The notes beneath the pieces are model-generated. The model did not search any database. It saw only the letters and a list, made by a program, of their open reading frames with translations, and was not told where the DNA came from. Both the position numbers and the translations under genes were made by a program. Positions 9,080 to 16,676 of a stretch of 64,000 nt of DNA are shown here, in pieces; position 1 is the first letter of the stretch; each line of letters begins with the position of its first letter. Location of the stretch: positions 124,001 to 188,000 of the forward strand of contig JADJSS010000004.1 of assembly GCA_016711605.1 (NCBI GenBank). Reading direction: 5' to 3'. The DNA is from Saprospirales bacterium. Lineage in GTDB: Bacteria; Bacteroidota; Bacteroidia; Chitinophagales; JADIYW01.

Positions 9080-9795
9080 TTAATTTGAATTCTTTTTGAA
9101 TTGAAAGTGCTGATTGAGTAAATATTTTTTCCAGGTTTTATTTGCAAAAAAATGAAAATAACCAATAGTATAAGCAATAAAATTAGGTAAATCTCTTTGA
9201 TGTTCCGTAACAATTATTTTGCCATTATCTTTCAATACATTTTTTAATTGCTTGAAAAATGATGTTCTTTCTACTTCGGTTCTAATTTCATGTGCCGCAA
9301 AATGAGAAAAATATAATCAACACTATTTGCTTGTAATGAAATGTTATCAGTGCGAATGTTTATCGTATTTGGAAAAACTGGATATGCTTTTCTGGCTCTT
9401 TCAATAGAGATTTCAGTGTGTTTGCTGGCATCATAAAAATCTAAAACAATTAGGTTTTTATCTGGAAATTTATCTTGAAGAATTGAACTGGTTTCATCAA
9501 ATCCAGCATTGATGTTTACTATTGTTGTATTGTCCTTTATATTTAAAAAATCTAACCATTTTAATGTATACAAATCACTGTAATCATAAATATAATAAGA
9601 TACTGACAAAGAAATAAATGTAGTAATGATGGTAAATACGATTGCAGTATTTGCAATAAAACTCATATAAAATGGCAAATATTTTTTGGTGAAACTTAAA
9701 ACTAAAACTATAAAAAAAGCGACTGCATAAAAATGCCAGTTAAACCGAATGATGTTGCCAACACCTTGAAATGCTCGTCTTTTCAGCTTTTCCAT
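9080..9795 (-). pseudogene. Membrane-attached class I SAM methyltransferase, frameshifted near 9300
   Basis: The intact frame runs 9795 to 9271 (174 aa): two membrane segments at about residues 22-60, then a Rossmann-type methyltransferase half with NINAGFDETSSIL (motif I) and LIVLDFYD. It ends in an artificial tail LRHMKLEPK. Reading on in the next frame from the AAAA run at 9299-9302 gives FAAHEIRTEVERTSFFKQL, LKDNGKIIVTEHQRDLPNF and a natural stop at 9080. These continue the fold exactly, so one base is missing (a sequencing error or a real lesion). The restored product is about 238 aa. The start overlaps the DUF2071 gene by 13 bp. Substrate unknown; the membrane segments suggest a lipid or quinone-like target. 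Confidence 0.82.
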
Positions 9796-10523
9796 ATTTC
9801 AGTTTTTCCTTTTTTCCAATAATATGGTATGTTTTCAATCATAAATGCATTTGCTAAAACAACATTTCTAAAATTAAATTGATTGATAAATCCGACTTTA
9901 TTTTTTATGATTTCAATTGGCTTTGGAATCCAGTTTTCTCTTACACCTTCAATAATTAAAACTTCATTTTTTTCTTTGTTGTATGAAAATGTAAAAGGTA
10001 ATGGTCCTGAAAAACGTCGTGCTTCTTTCCAATCTTTAAATGGTGAATTGACTGGTAAATTTACATTGTTGTTAGTTAAGTTTATTTCTATTTCTACATC
10101 AGATTTTTTTGATAAAATAGAAATTTTATTTTCATTTTTTTTAAAATCAATATCAGTAGTTGTGTATTTGTAATGTGTAAAGATATTACCTAAAACAGAC
10201 ATTCTGTTTTTATTCGTTTCAGATTGTAAGATATACAAACCACGTAATCGTTTGCCATCATTTGTTGTGTATCTCACAAAAATTCTACAACCAATTAAGT
10301 AGAAATCATTGCCTAAAAATGCAGGAAATCCTTTTGGTCTAAGGTTTTTTGTATCGACTAAAGCAATAGCAATAAACGCATATTTATCATCAAAAGTATC
10401 CAATGTTAAACATTCAGGAATTAAATGTTGTAATTCTTCTTTAGCAACAGCATAAGTTAATACAATAGAACTTTTAAAAAAAGTTTCTACAGCAAATGGA
10501 TGATTTTTAAGTGTTGCTTTCAT
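9783..10523 (-). CDS. DUF2071 (YqjF-like) family protein
   Basis: A 246-residue soluble protein. The order of motifs matches DUF2071/YqjF: an N-terminal strand-helix unit with LQHLIPECLTLDTFDDKYAFIAIALVD, a mid-region GCRIFVRY and GLYILQSET, and a C-terminal FSGPLPFTFSY. The family adopts an acetoacetate-decarboxylase-like fold, but its reaction is not established. It overlaps the upstream DoxX-like gene by ATGA (10520-10523) and the downstream methyltransferase by 13 bp, so the four products of this run are probably made in fixed proportion and work on one substrate or membrane process. No signal peptide is seen. Confidence 0.8.
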   Translation of the reverse strand: MKATLKNHPFAVETFFKSSIVLTYAVAKEELQHLIPECLTLDTFDDKYAFIAIALVDTKNLRPKGFPAFLGNDFYLIGCRIFVRYTTNDGKRLRGLYILQSETNKNRMSVLGNIFTHYKYTTTDIDFKKNENKISILSKKSDVEIEINLTNNNVNLPVNSPFKDWKEARRFSGPLPFTFSYNKEKNEVLIIEGVRENWIPKPIEIIKNKVGFINQFNFRNVVLANAFMIENIPYYWKKGKTEIWKS

Positions 10524-10852
10524 TTTTTAGAATGGCTATATGCATTTAAAATAAACTCATTATAGTAAACAACAAGTATAAATAAACTGGCAAAAACAAG
10601 ATTGAGTTTGCCAAAAAGCAATAAGTCTTGTGCAAAATTATACTCAATAATATTCATAGTTGCCACCAAAATAATCTGAGTGATTGCACACCATCGAGAT
10701 TTTATGTTACTCATAATCCATATACAAATTAGTATTTCAGAAATGCCTATAAGTTTTGTTAGAAAAGGTGCGTACACAAAACCTAAAATTCTGCTTACAA
10801 TCATTTCATGTCTTGGAACTAAATGAAGTACTTTGCAAAATAAACCATTCAC
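10520..10852 (-). CDS. DoxX-like membrane protein, start uncertain
   Basis: A small integral membrane protein of the DoxX-like type, with at least three hydrophobic segments and the conserved CKVLHLVPRHEMIVSRILG stretch. The first usable codon is GTG at 10852, but the same frame stays open upstream and encodes ILTTLIALVWLV, which completes the expected first membrane segment. No ATG, GTG or TTG lies in that extension before the stop near 10957, so either a rare start codon is used or the 5' end has a frame error. It is the first gene of the DoxX/DUF2071/methyltransferase/4-TM run and overlaps DUF2071 by 4 bp. Confidence 0.75.
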   Translation of the reverse strand: MNGLFCKVLHLVPRHEMIVSRILGFVYAPFLTKLIGISEILICIWIMSNIKSRWCAITQIILVATMNIIEYNFAQDLLLFGKLNLVFASLFILVVYYNEFILNAYSHSKK

Positions 10853-10991
10853 AAGCCAAACGAGTGCTATTAAAGTAGTTAATATTTTATTTGAGTTTGT
10901 TTTGATAGATAAGTATTTAAGTCTATAATTGAATTTGAAAACTAAATTATGTTCATCTATATTTCAAATAAATCAAGGTTCAGACAATTTA

Positions 10992-12176
10992 TTATTCTTC
11001 ATTCACCTCAATCTTTTGAGCTAAATAAATACAGATAATTCCAATGCCAACTGCAACATAACCAACAACATTGTAGTTGGATAAACGATGTGTCACTGCA
11101 TCTTGTGATAAAATCATACCACCAATTAAAGCTGCAGCACCTTCACTTAATTCTATAAAAGAAGAACGTATCACTAAAAATTTACCACGTTGTTCTTCTG
11201 TTGGCGCGCCTGTAATTAAAGTCATGGCAGCAATCATTCTACCACTATTAAAAATAAACATAAATGCACAAATAAACAATGCCAACATAATAGAAGCACT
11301 TTGCAAGTGTGATATCACCAAAATTGGAATAAAAGAAAATAAAATTAAAATTCTAAAAGATTTTAGTTTTCCCAAAGTATCAATAAACTTACCCATTCTG
11401 GGTGAAGTTAATGAAACAGAAATACCACCAACAATATACATCCACATCGTATCTTCTTCTTTAAAACCTAAATTATCTATCAAATATGGATTGATAAATG
11501 AGATGAACATAAAATGACCAAGCACTAATAAAAATGCAAACAATAATGCTTTTTGTAGGTTTCTGTTCTTTAAAATTTCAGTGATTTCGCTAAATGTTTT
11601 TGTTTCTTTATTGATGTGTCCTGTTAAACTTGGTAAAATATAATATGCTGGAATTAATGTAATAAATGATAAAATTCCAACCAATCTGAATGGCCAAAAA
11701 ATATCAGAATGTTTGTAAATAAAAATAGAAAATGGAATGCCAACAATGGAGGCAACGCCAAAACCTAAATTCAAAATTCCCATGGCTTTGCCGCGTCGTT
11801 CATAAGGTACAATATCACTAATAATAGCTGTTGAAACACCACCTAACAGTCCGCCAAATAAACCAGTGAAAAACCTTGAAAACAACATCAACTCAAAAGT
11901 TGTAGCAAAAGAACACAATGTAGTTCCGACTGCAAACATGCCAAAGGCACCAATAAATACTACCTTTCTATCCAATTTATCGACGTACATGGATGCAGTA
12001 AATGAAGATAAAAAACCAGCCAAGGAAAACGCTGCAATCAATAAACTATATTGACGTGGTGTTATTTTATAGAGTTTCATAAATGCAGTGCCAAGTGGTA
12101 ACATCAATAAAAAATCCACAATGGCACAAAACCACATGAACGTAATTAAATATAATATCAGCTTTTCGTTTTTCAC
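10992..12176 (-). CDS. Major facilitator superfamily transporter
   Basis: A 394-residue inner-membrane transporter with 12 predicted membrane helices in two bundles of six. The MFS loop 2-3 motif is seen as MYVDKLDRKVV, and helix 4 and 5 carry the Gly-rich FTGLFGGLLGGVSTAI and GKAMGILNLGFGVASIVG patterns of drug/sugar exporters (AraJ/Bcr-like). Substrate cannot be read from sequence. The start is GTG at 12176; a TACCTTTG box at 12181-12188 ends only 4 nt before it, suggesting a leaderless mRNA. It diverges from mqnE, with a 48-bp palindrome centred between the two promoters. Confidence 0.93.
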   Translation of the reverse strand: MKNEKLILYLITFMWFCAIVDFLLMLPLGTAFMKLYKITPRQYSLLIAAFSLAGFLSSFTASMYVDKLDRKVVFIGAFGMFAVGTTLCSFATTFELMLFSRFFTGLFGGLLGGVSTAIISDIVPYERRGKAMGILNLGFGVASIVGIPFSIFIYKHSDIFWPFRLVGILSFITLIPAYYILPSLTGHINKETKTFSEITEILKNRNLQKALLFAFLLVLGHFMFISFINPYLIDNLGFKEEDTMWMYIVGGISVSLTSPRMGKFIDTLGKLKSFRILILFSFIPILVISHLQSASIMLALFICAFMFIFNSGRMIAAMTLITGAPTEEQRGKFLVIRSSFIELSEGAAALIGGMILSQDAVTHRLSNYNVVGYVAVGIGIICIYLAQKIEVNEE

Positions 12177-12180
12177 AGTT

Positions 12181-12188
12181 CAAAGGTA
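12181..12188 (-). promoter_or_regulatory. -7 box (TACCTTTG) for the MFS gene
   Basis: Read on the minus strand this is TACCTTTG, a match to the Bacteroidota -7 consensus TAnnTTTG. It ends 4 nt before the GTG start at 12176, so a transcript from here would have almost no 5' leader. No clear -33 TTG was found. Confidence 0.5.
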
Positions 12189-12203
12189 GTCAAGTATTTG
12201 CTA

Positions 12204-12251
12204 AACTTTAGAAAAGTTTGAATTCAATCGCAAAGTTACTTTTCTAAAGTT
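12204..12251. repeat. 48-bp palindromic element, copy 1
   Basis: The ends AACTTTAGAAAAGT and ACTTTTCTAAAGTT are perfect 14-bp inverted repeats. A second copy lies at 35920-35967 with the first 20 bases and the last 14 identical and a variable centre that keeps ATCG. Here it sits 15 nt from the MFS -7 box and 14 nt from the mqnE -7 box, so it occupies both -33 regions and could be an operator, or a mobile palindrome of REP type. Confidence 0.8.
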
Positions 12252-12265
12252 TACGATTTTATATG

Positions 12266-12273
12266 TACTTTTG
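12266..12273 (+). promoter_or_regulatory. mqnE: -7 box (TACTTTTG) for mqnE
   Basis: TACTTTTG matches TAnnTTTG exactly and lies 32 nt before the mqnE ATG, a normal leader length. The 48-bp palindrome ends 14 nt upstream, covering where the -33 element should be. Confidence 0.55.
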
Positions 12274-12305
12274 AAACAACATTAACCAATAATTGTTTCT
12301 ATAGT

Positions 12306-13493
12306 ATGATAACAACTAAAGATTCTATCGAAAGCATTTTGCAAAATTTAAACATCGATGCTTCACTTAAAAAAATAGCCGAAAAAGTATTGAAGAACGA
12401 GCGTATTTCATTTGATGATGGTGTATTGTTATACGAAAAAGGTGAACTCGGTTTTGTTGGTACTTTGGCAAATTATATTCGTAACAAGAAGCATGGCGAC
12501 AATACTTATTTCAATAGAAATTTCCATGTGGAGCCAACTAATATTTGCGTCTATACGTGTAAGTTTTGTTCCTATTCAAAATTGATAAAACATCGCGAAC
12601 AAGGTTGGGAATATTCTATCGAAGATATCTTAAACATAATTAAAAAATATGACGGACAACCTGTAACCGAAGTACACATTACAGGTGGTGTGATTCCAAA
12701 ACAGGATTTTAATTTTTATGTCGATTTATTTAAAGCGATAAAAGTACATCGACCAGATTTACACATCAAAGCATTGACGCCTGTTGAATATCATTATATT
12801 TTGAAGAAAGCAAAAATGACTTATGAAGAAGGAATGATCGCAATGAAAGCTGCTGGTTTGGATTCGATGCCTGGTGGTGGTGCCGAAATATTTCATGCAG
12901 ACATTCGTGATGAAATTGCTGGTGGAAAATGCAGTGCGGAAGAATGGTTAGAAATTCACGAAATTGCACATAAAATTGGTTTGCCAAGTAATGCTACGAT
13001 GTTGTACGGACATATTGAAACCTTTGCGCATCGTGTAGATCACATGGAAAGATTGCGCCAGTTGCAAGACAGAACACATGGCTTCAATGCATTTATTCCG
13101 TTGAAGTTTCGCAACCAACATAACGAAATGAAACACTTGCCAGAAGCAACGATTACGGAAGATTTACGCAACTATGCAATCAGCAGAATTTATTTAGATA
13201 ATTTCGAGCATATCAAATCTTATTGGGCAATGATTGGCAGAAATACCACACAATTAAGTTTAAATTTTGGTGTAGATGATGTGGATGGAACCATTGATGA
13301 TACCACTAAAATTTACTCAATGGCTGGCAGCGAAGAGCAACATCCTGGAATGACAACGCGCGAACTGGTAAACTTAATAAAAGCAGTCGGCAGAAAACCA
13401 ATCGAACGTGATACCGTTTACAATGTCATCAATGATTTCAGTAACACAGTTTTTGAAGAAGACGAAAAAGAAAAAGCTAGGTTGTATAATTAA
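12306..13493 (+). CDS. mqnE: Aminofutalosine synthase (radical SAM), menaquinone synthesis
   Basis: Joins 3-[(1-carboxyvinyl)oxy]benzoate, the MqnA product, to an adenosyl radical to make aminofutalosine, the second step of the futalosine menaquinone pathway. The 4Fe-4S cluster motif is CVYTCKFC (Cys 81, 85, 88 in CxxxCxxC form), preceded by the MqnE-type HVEPTNI. Further family landmarks are DSMPGGGAEIF, ATMLYGHIET, FIPLKFRNQHN and DDVDGTIDDTTKIYSMAG. Length 395 aa is typical for MqnE and longer than MqnC, which lacks several of these. mqnA lies 3.2 kb downstream on the same strand but is separated by other genes. Expression is probably from the TACTTTTG box at 12266. Confidence 0.95.
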   Translation: MITTKDSIESILQNLNIDASLKKIAEKVLKNERISFDDGVLLYEKGELGFVGTLANYIRNKKHGDNTYFNRNFHVEPTNICVYTCKFCSYSKLIKHREQGWEYSIEDILNIIKKYDGQPVTEVHITGGVIPKQDFNFYVDLFKAIKVHRPDLHIKALTPVEYHYILKKAKMTYEEGMIAMKAAGLDSMPGGGAEIFHADIRDEIAGGKCSAEEWLEIHEIAHKIGLPSNATMLYGHIETFAHRVDHMERLRQLQDRTHGFNAFIPLKFRNQHNEMKHLPEATITEDLRNYAISRIYLDNFEHIKSYWAMIGRNTTQLSLNFGVDDVDGTIDDTTKIYSMAGSEEQHPGMTTRELVNLIKAVGRKPIERDTVYNVINDFSNTVFEEDEKEKARLYN

Positions 13494-13904
13494 TTAGCGA
13501 ATTTGTTAATTTGAAAATTTGATAATGAGTCAATTTGAAAATAAATGAATCATATAAAAGCATTAAAAATTGGCAATGGTTTTATATATTTTATTATTCT
13601 TTTAACCTTATTGTAGCTTATTTTTCCAGATAGTATTAAGTGTTTGCTATGAAACTGGTAATAAATCATCTAATCAAAGATCATTCAAATAACTGATTTT
13701 GTGTACAGGTTCTTTGTTAATTCTGATTTCGATTAAAAATATTAAATGCAAAAGATAATTATATAGATAGGATGTAGCATTTAATTTTGAATGATTATGA
13801 ATGTTTAATTACATTTCTGCAAATCAAAATATTTCAAATTCTGAAAATAATCCAAATAATCCTAAAATTCAGTAAATCCTGATTCAGACATACTCAAATA
13901 AAAA
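13494..13904. other. Non-coding AT-rich stretch after mqnE
   Basis: About 410 bp with many stops in all frames. I see no tRNA, no convincing hairpin next to the mqnE stop and no repeat shared with the rest of the window. It may hold 3' regulatory sequence or an RNA I cannot recognise. Confidence 0.5.
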
Positions 13905-13926
13905 ATGCCTCACTTTCGTGAGGCAT
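13905..13926 (-). terminator. Terminator of the cold-shock gene
   Basis: ATGCCTCAC and GTGAGGCAT form a perfect 9-bp stem with a 4-nt loop; on the minus strand it is followed by a TTTTTTATTT run. It lies 22 bp past the csp stop. The same stem recurs at 62281-62308. Confidence 0.85.
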
Positions 13927-13948
13927 GTAAAGTAATAGGTAACAAAAA

Positions 13949-14140
13949 CTATGCTATTTTAACATTTATCGCGTTTAAACCTTTTCTTCCTTCTTCCAGT
14001 TCAAACGTTACTTCGTCATTTTCTCTGATTTTGTCAACCAGTCCGTTCATGTGAACGAAGTACTCTTTGTTTGATTCTGCGTCTTTAATAAAACCAAAAC
14101 CTTTTGATTCGTTAAAGAATTTTACAACTCCTGTATTCAT
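13949..14140 (-). CDS. Cold-shock domain protein
   Basis: A 63-residue single-stranded RNA/DNA-binding protein of the CspA family. The RNP1-like KGFGFI and RNP2-like YFVHM motifs are both present in the five-stranded barrel sequence starting MNTGVVKFFNESKGFGFI. An upstream in-frame codon at 14170 would add ten unconserved residues; the ATG at 14140 fits the family and sits 19 nt after a TATCTTTG -7 box. Members act as RNA chaperones in cold or in growth transitions. It is monocistronic, with its own terminator at 13905-13926. Confidence 0.95.
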   Translation of the reverse strand: MNTGVVKFFNESKGFGFIKDAESNKEYFVHMNGLVDKIRENDEVTFELEEGRKGLNAINVKIA

Positions 14141-14159
14141 TATAATTATTTTATTGATG

Positions 14160-14167
14160 CAAAGATA
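14160..14167 (-). promoter_or_regulatory. -7 box (TATCTTTG) for the cold-shock gene
   Basis: On the minus strand the sequence is TATCTTTG, an exact TAnnTTTG match, 19 nt before the ATG at 14140. It helps decide the start, because the longer frame from 14170 would begin inside or upstream of this box. Confidence 0.55.
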
Positions 14168-14311
14168 CACTTACTTATCGCTATTCAGTTATTTTTATTA
14201 CTATTTGTTAATACCATAACATATTCTTTACCAATAATATACAAAATCAGCATTTTTTCTATTTTAATCCGAGATAGTAGTTTTATTTTCGGCTTTGGAA
14301 ATAATTTAGCA

Positions 14312-14968
14312 ATGCTACTTATACTTATGCAGCACAACTCACGGCTTACCACCAAAAATATTTACATTATTCGTCACGGACAAACGGATTTTAACGTTCG
14401 GCAAGTAGTGCAAGGTCGTGGTGTTAATTCTGATTTGAACGATGAAGGTATTCGACAAGCAAAATTATTTTTCAAGGCACATCAGGAAATTAAATTCGAT
14501 GTGGTCTATACATCATCTCTAAAACGTACTTGGCAAACGGTTGACTCTTTCATTTCTAAAAAAATACCACATCTGGTTCGTCCGGAAATTGATGAAATTG
14601 ATTGGGGAATTTTTGAAGGCGTGGAGCACCATCCGGATTTACAGAAAACCTACTACGATATTATCAACGAATGGAAAAACGGAAATTTAGAGATTAAAAT
14701 TGAAGGCGGTGAAAGTGCGCAAGATTTAGCCGATAGATTATTGCCTTTTATTGAAGAATTAAAACAAACAAACGAACAAACCATATTAGTTTGCACACAT
14801 GGAAGAACTTTACGCGTTTTAATTTGTTTATTATTGAAAAAAGATATTTCAAAAATGGATGAATTCGATCATCAAAATACTTGCTTATATCATCTAGAAT
14901 TTGATGGTGAGAACTTCGCATTAATTAAAGAAAACGATGTAGCACATTTAAATGATGTCATTACTTAA
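14312..14968 (+). CDS. Histidine phosphatase (phosphoglycerate-mutase-like) family protein
   Basis: A 218-residue phosphatase of the branch with an RHG catalytic motif: IYIIRHGQTDFN near residue 20 carries the phospho-accepting His, followed by YTSSLKRTWQT, the acid EIDWGIFEG and the second catalytic His in VCTHGRTLRVL. Such enzymes include cofactor-dependent phosphoglycerate mutase, alpha-ribazole phosphatase and sugar phosphatases; the sequence does not tell which. No cobalamin genes are near, so CobC is not favoured. The ATG follows a TAATTTAG box by 2 nt, so a nearly leaderless message is possible. A shared terminator follows. Confidence 0.9.
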   Translation: MLLILMQHNSRLTTKNIYIIRHGQTDFNVRQVVQGRGVNSDLNDEGIRQAKLFFKAHQEIKFDVVYTSSLKRTWQTVDSFISKKIPHLVRPEIDEIDWGIFEGVEHHPDLQKTYYDIINEWKNGNLEIKIEGGESAQDLADRLLPFIEELKQTNEQTILVCTHGRTLRVLICLLLKKDISKMDEFDHQNTCLYHLEFDGENFALIKENDVAHLNDVIT

Positions 14969-14990
14969 TTTTAAAAGAAACGAGTACAAA

Positions 14991-15020
14991 AAAAACGTCT
15001 TGGATTTCCAAGACGTTTTT
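14991..15020. terminator. Bidirectional terminator between convergent genes
   Basis: AAAAACGTCTTGGA pairs with TCCAAGACGTTTTT, with A-runs on the left and T-runs on the right, so it can end transcription of the phosphatase gene (+) and of the beta-helix lipoprotein gene (-). Confidence 0.88.
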
Positions 15021-15052
15021 TTTATTGTAACTATGTTTACAAAGTTAGCATA

Positions 15053-16474
15053 CTAATTAGCAGCATATTTTATATTCGAACCATGTAAAAATTTATCTGT
15101 TCCAGGAATGGATGGATCTCTGAAGCCATACCAATCACCAGTTACAGGACTAGTTGCATTACCATCACCATTAGAGTCACCACCATTTACATCATCTTTA
15201 TAAGAAGTAAAAATAGTAGATCCACTATAAGTAATTTCAGTAGATGTTGAACGTTGAAAACCATGTGTAGTATTTAAAAATTTCACTACTACATTTGCTC
15301 CAATTGCTAAAGCACCTGGCGAAGATATTTGTTTGTAATGCGTAACTAAATAAGGTATTTCCGAAATGTTCCAAGTAGCTGCAGTACTTAATAAATCATC
15401 AGTTGTCCAAATAAAATTCCTTCTGTTTTTTTCTGTTGTATTGTTTGGATTATGAAAAATATTAGAAGTAGCTAAATTATATTTTGGATGCATAGAGATT
15501 GGAATATCGTTATCATAAAATGCATTGTTAGTCAAAAATTGGTTGCCATTGTTTTTTAAACCACCATGCGCATAAAATGCAATAGAAGCTGTGTTATTTC
15601 CTGATAATGTATGTGCAAATACACAATTATCAAACGTAAATTCTGGTGTTGCACCTGCTGATATATAAACAGAAGAATAACTACCACCTCTGTTTTCGCC
15701 AGCGTATAGAAAATCACAATAGTTATATACTTGTCCAGTTCCACCATATAAACCTAAAGCAGTCCAGTCGCCTTTTTGTGGTGAAGTAGCAGAGCCATCA
15801 CCATTCGTATCACCACAATGCGAATCATCTGCATAAGATGTAAAAACAATTCTGTTGCTTGCATTTCCATTTGCAATAATTCTTCCAGAAGAGTACACAT
15901 CAATTTCAGCACTTTGCAGTTTAACAACAACACCTGGTTCAATAGTCAGTACGGATTGAACCGAAACATCTCTAGTAATTACATACACATTACCAGAAGT
16001 CCAAGTAGTTGGTGTTGATATAGTAACAGGATTTGTTGGTGTAACATTAATAATATTGCAAGCACTTGGCGCATAAGTAGTAAAGGATTCATCGTCACCA
16101 TATGTAGTTCCATCTGCATTTGTTGCATATGCACGAACATGATAAGTGGTGTTTGGGTCAAATGGAGAAAAATCATCAGAAAAGGAACCTAAACCTGTTC
16201 CCATTTCTCCAACAAATACATTTGGGTCATCAACAGTAGGGTTTGTATTTAATCCGATACAGACACCTTTTGAAGTAATTGTTTTACCGCCATCAGCAGT
16301 TGCATTTCCACCAAGCACCGCTGATGTATCTGTGATATTGCTTGGCGTACTTGTAATAACAGCTAATTGTCCATTCGGTGATGGATTATTATTAGAAGTA
16401 CATGAGTTGAGAAAAATAATCATTACTATACTAGCATACAGTAATATTTTTTTTGAAAACATCGTTTTTTTCAT
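15053..16474 (-). CDS. Beta-helix lipoprotein with Fn3-like domain and two Ca-binding-like GDW modules
   Basis: A 473-residue exported lipoprotein. The N-terminus has a signal peptide with lipobox IIFLNSC, then a Ser/Asn/Pro linker and an Fn3-like domain (VITSTPSNITDTSAVLGGNATADGG to TTYAPS). The remainder resembles a right-handed beta-helix with short repeats. Two equivalent sites, GDTNGDGSATSPQKGDW and GDSNGDGNATSPVTGDW, contain DxNxDG loops like dockerin or EF-hand calcium sites, each placed after a (F)TSY(A/K)DD motif. No T9SS tail is present, so lipid anchoring to the outer membrane is the likely fate. Enzymatic activity is not evident. A TAACTTTG promoter box lies at 16503-16510. Confidence 0.8.
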   Translation of the reverse strand: MKKTMFSKKILLYASIVMIIFLNSCTSNNNPSPNGQLAVITSTPSNITDTSAVLGGNATADGGKTITSKGVCIGLNTNPTVDDPNVFVGEMGTGLGSFSDDFSPFDPNTTYHVRAYATNADGTTYGDDESFTTYAPSACNIINVTPTNPVTISTPTTWTSGNVYVITRDVSVQSVLTIEPGVVVKLQSAEIDVYSSGRIIANGNASNRIVFTSYADDSHCGDTNGDGSATSPQKGDWTALGLYGGTGQVYNYCDFLYAGENRGGSYSSVYISAGATPEFTFDNCVFAHTLSGNNTASIAFYAHGGLKNNGNQFLTNNAFYDNDIPISMHPKYNLATSNIFHNPNNTTEKNRRNFIWTTDDLLSTAATWNISEIPYLVTHYKQISSPGALAIGANVVVKFLNTTHGFQRSTSTEITYSGSTIFTSYKDDVNGGDSNGDGNATSPVTGDWYGFRDPSIPGTDKFLHGSNIKYAAN

Positions 16475-16502
16475 AATTTTTAGTTTTAATGATTGAATAA
16501 TA

Positions 16503-16510
16503 CAAAGTTA
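16503..16510 (-). promoter_or_regulatory. -7 box (TAACTTTG) for the beta-helix lipoprotein
   Basis: Minus-strand TAACTTTG, an exact TAnnTTTG match, 28 nt before the ATG at 16474. Confidence 0.5.
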
Positions 16511-16648
16511 TGATAAAATAAAATGTGTTGCATCCCTTAAACAAGTGAATTTAATATTGTTATTTAGCGATGAATGAAAGGTATAGGTCTTCATTTAAAC
16601 GTTAAATAGTTGTCTGAAAATTCATTTATTATTTGAAATCTAAAACTG

Positions 16649-16656
16649 TACTTTTG
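16649..16656 (+). promoter_or_regulatory. mqnA: -7 box (TACTTTTG) for mqnA
   Basis: TACTTTTG, identical to the mqnE box, ends 20 nt before the mqnA ATG. The identical 8-mer ahead of both menaquinone genes may be simple consensus use. Confidence 0.55.
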
Positions 16657-16676
16657 CTATTCAAGAAATAAATTTT

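Noticed and set aside
9010..9213. Short Ile/Lys-rich minus-strand frame (67 codons) between the methyltransferase and 4-TM genes.
   Set aside because: The same DNA in another frame encodes the conserved end of the methyltransferase, so this frame is a shadow.
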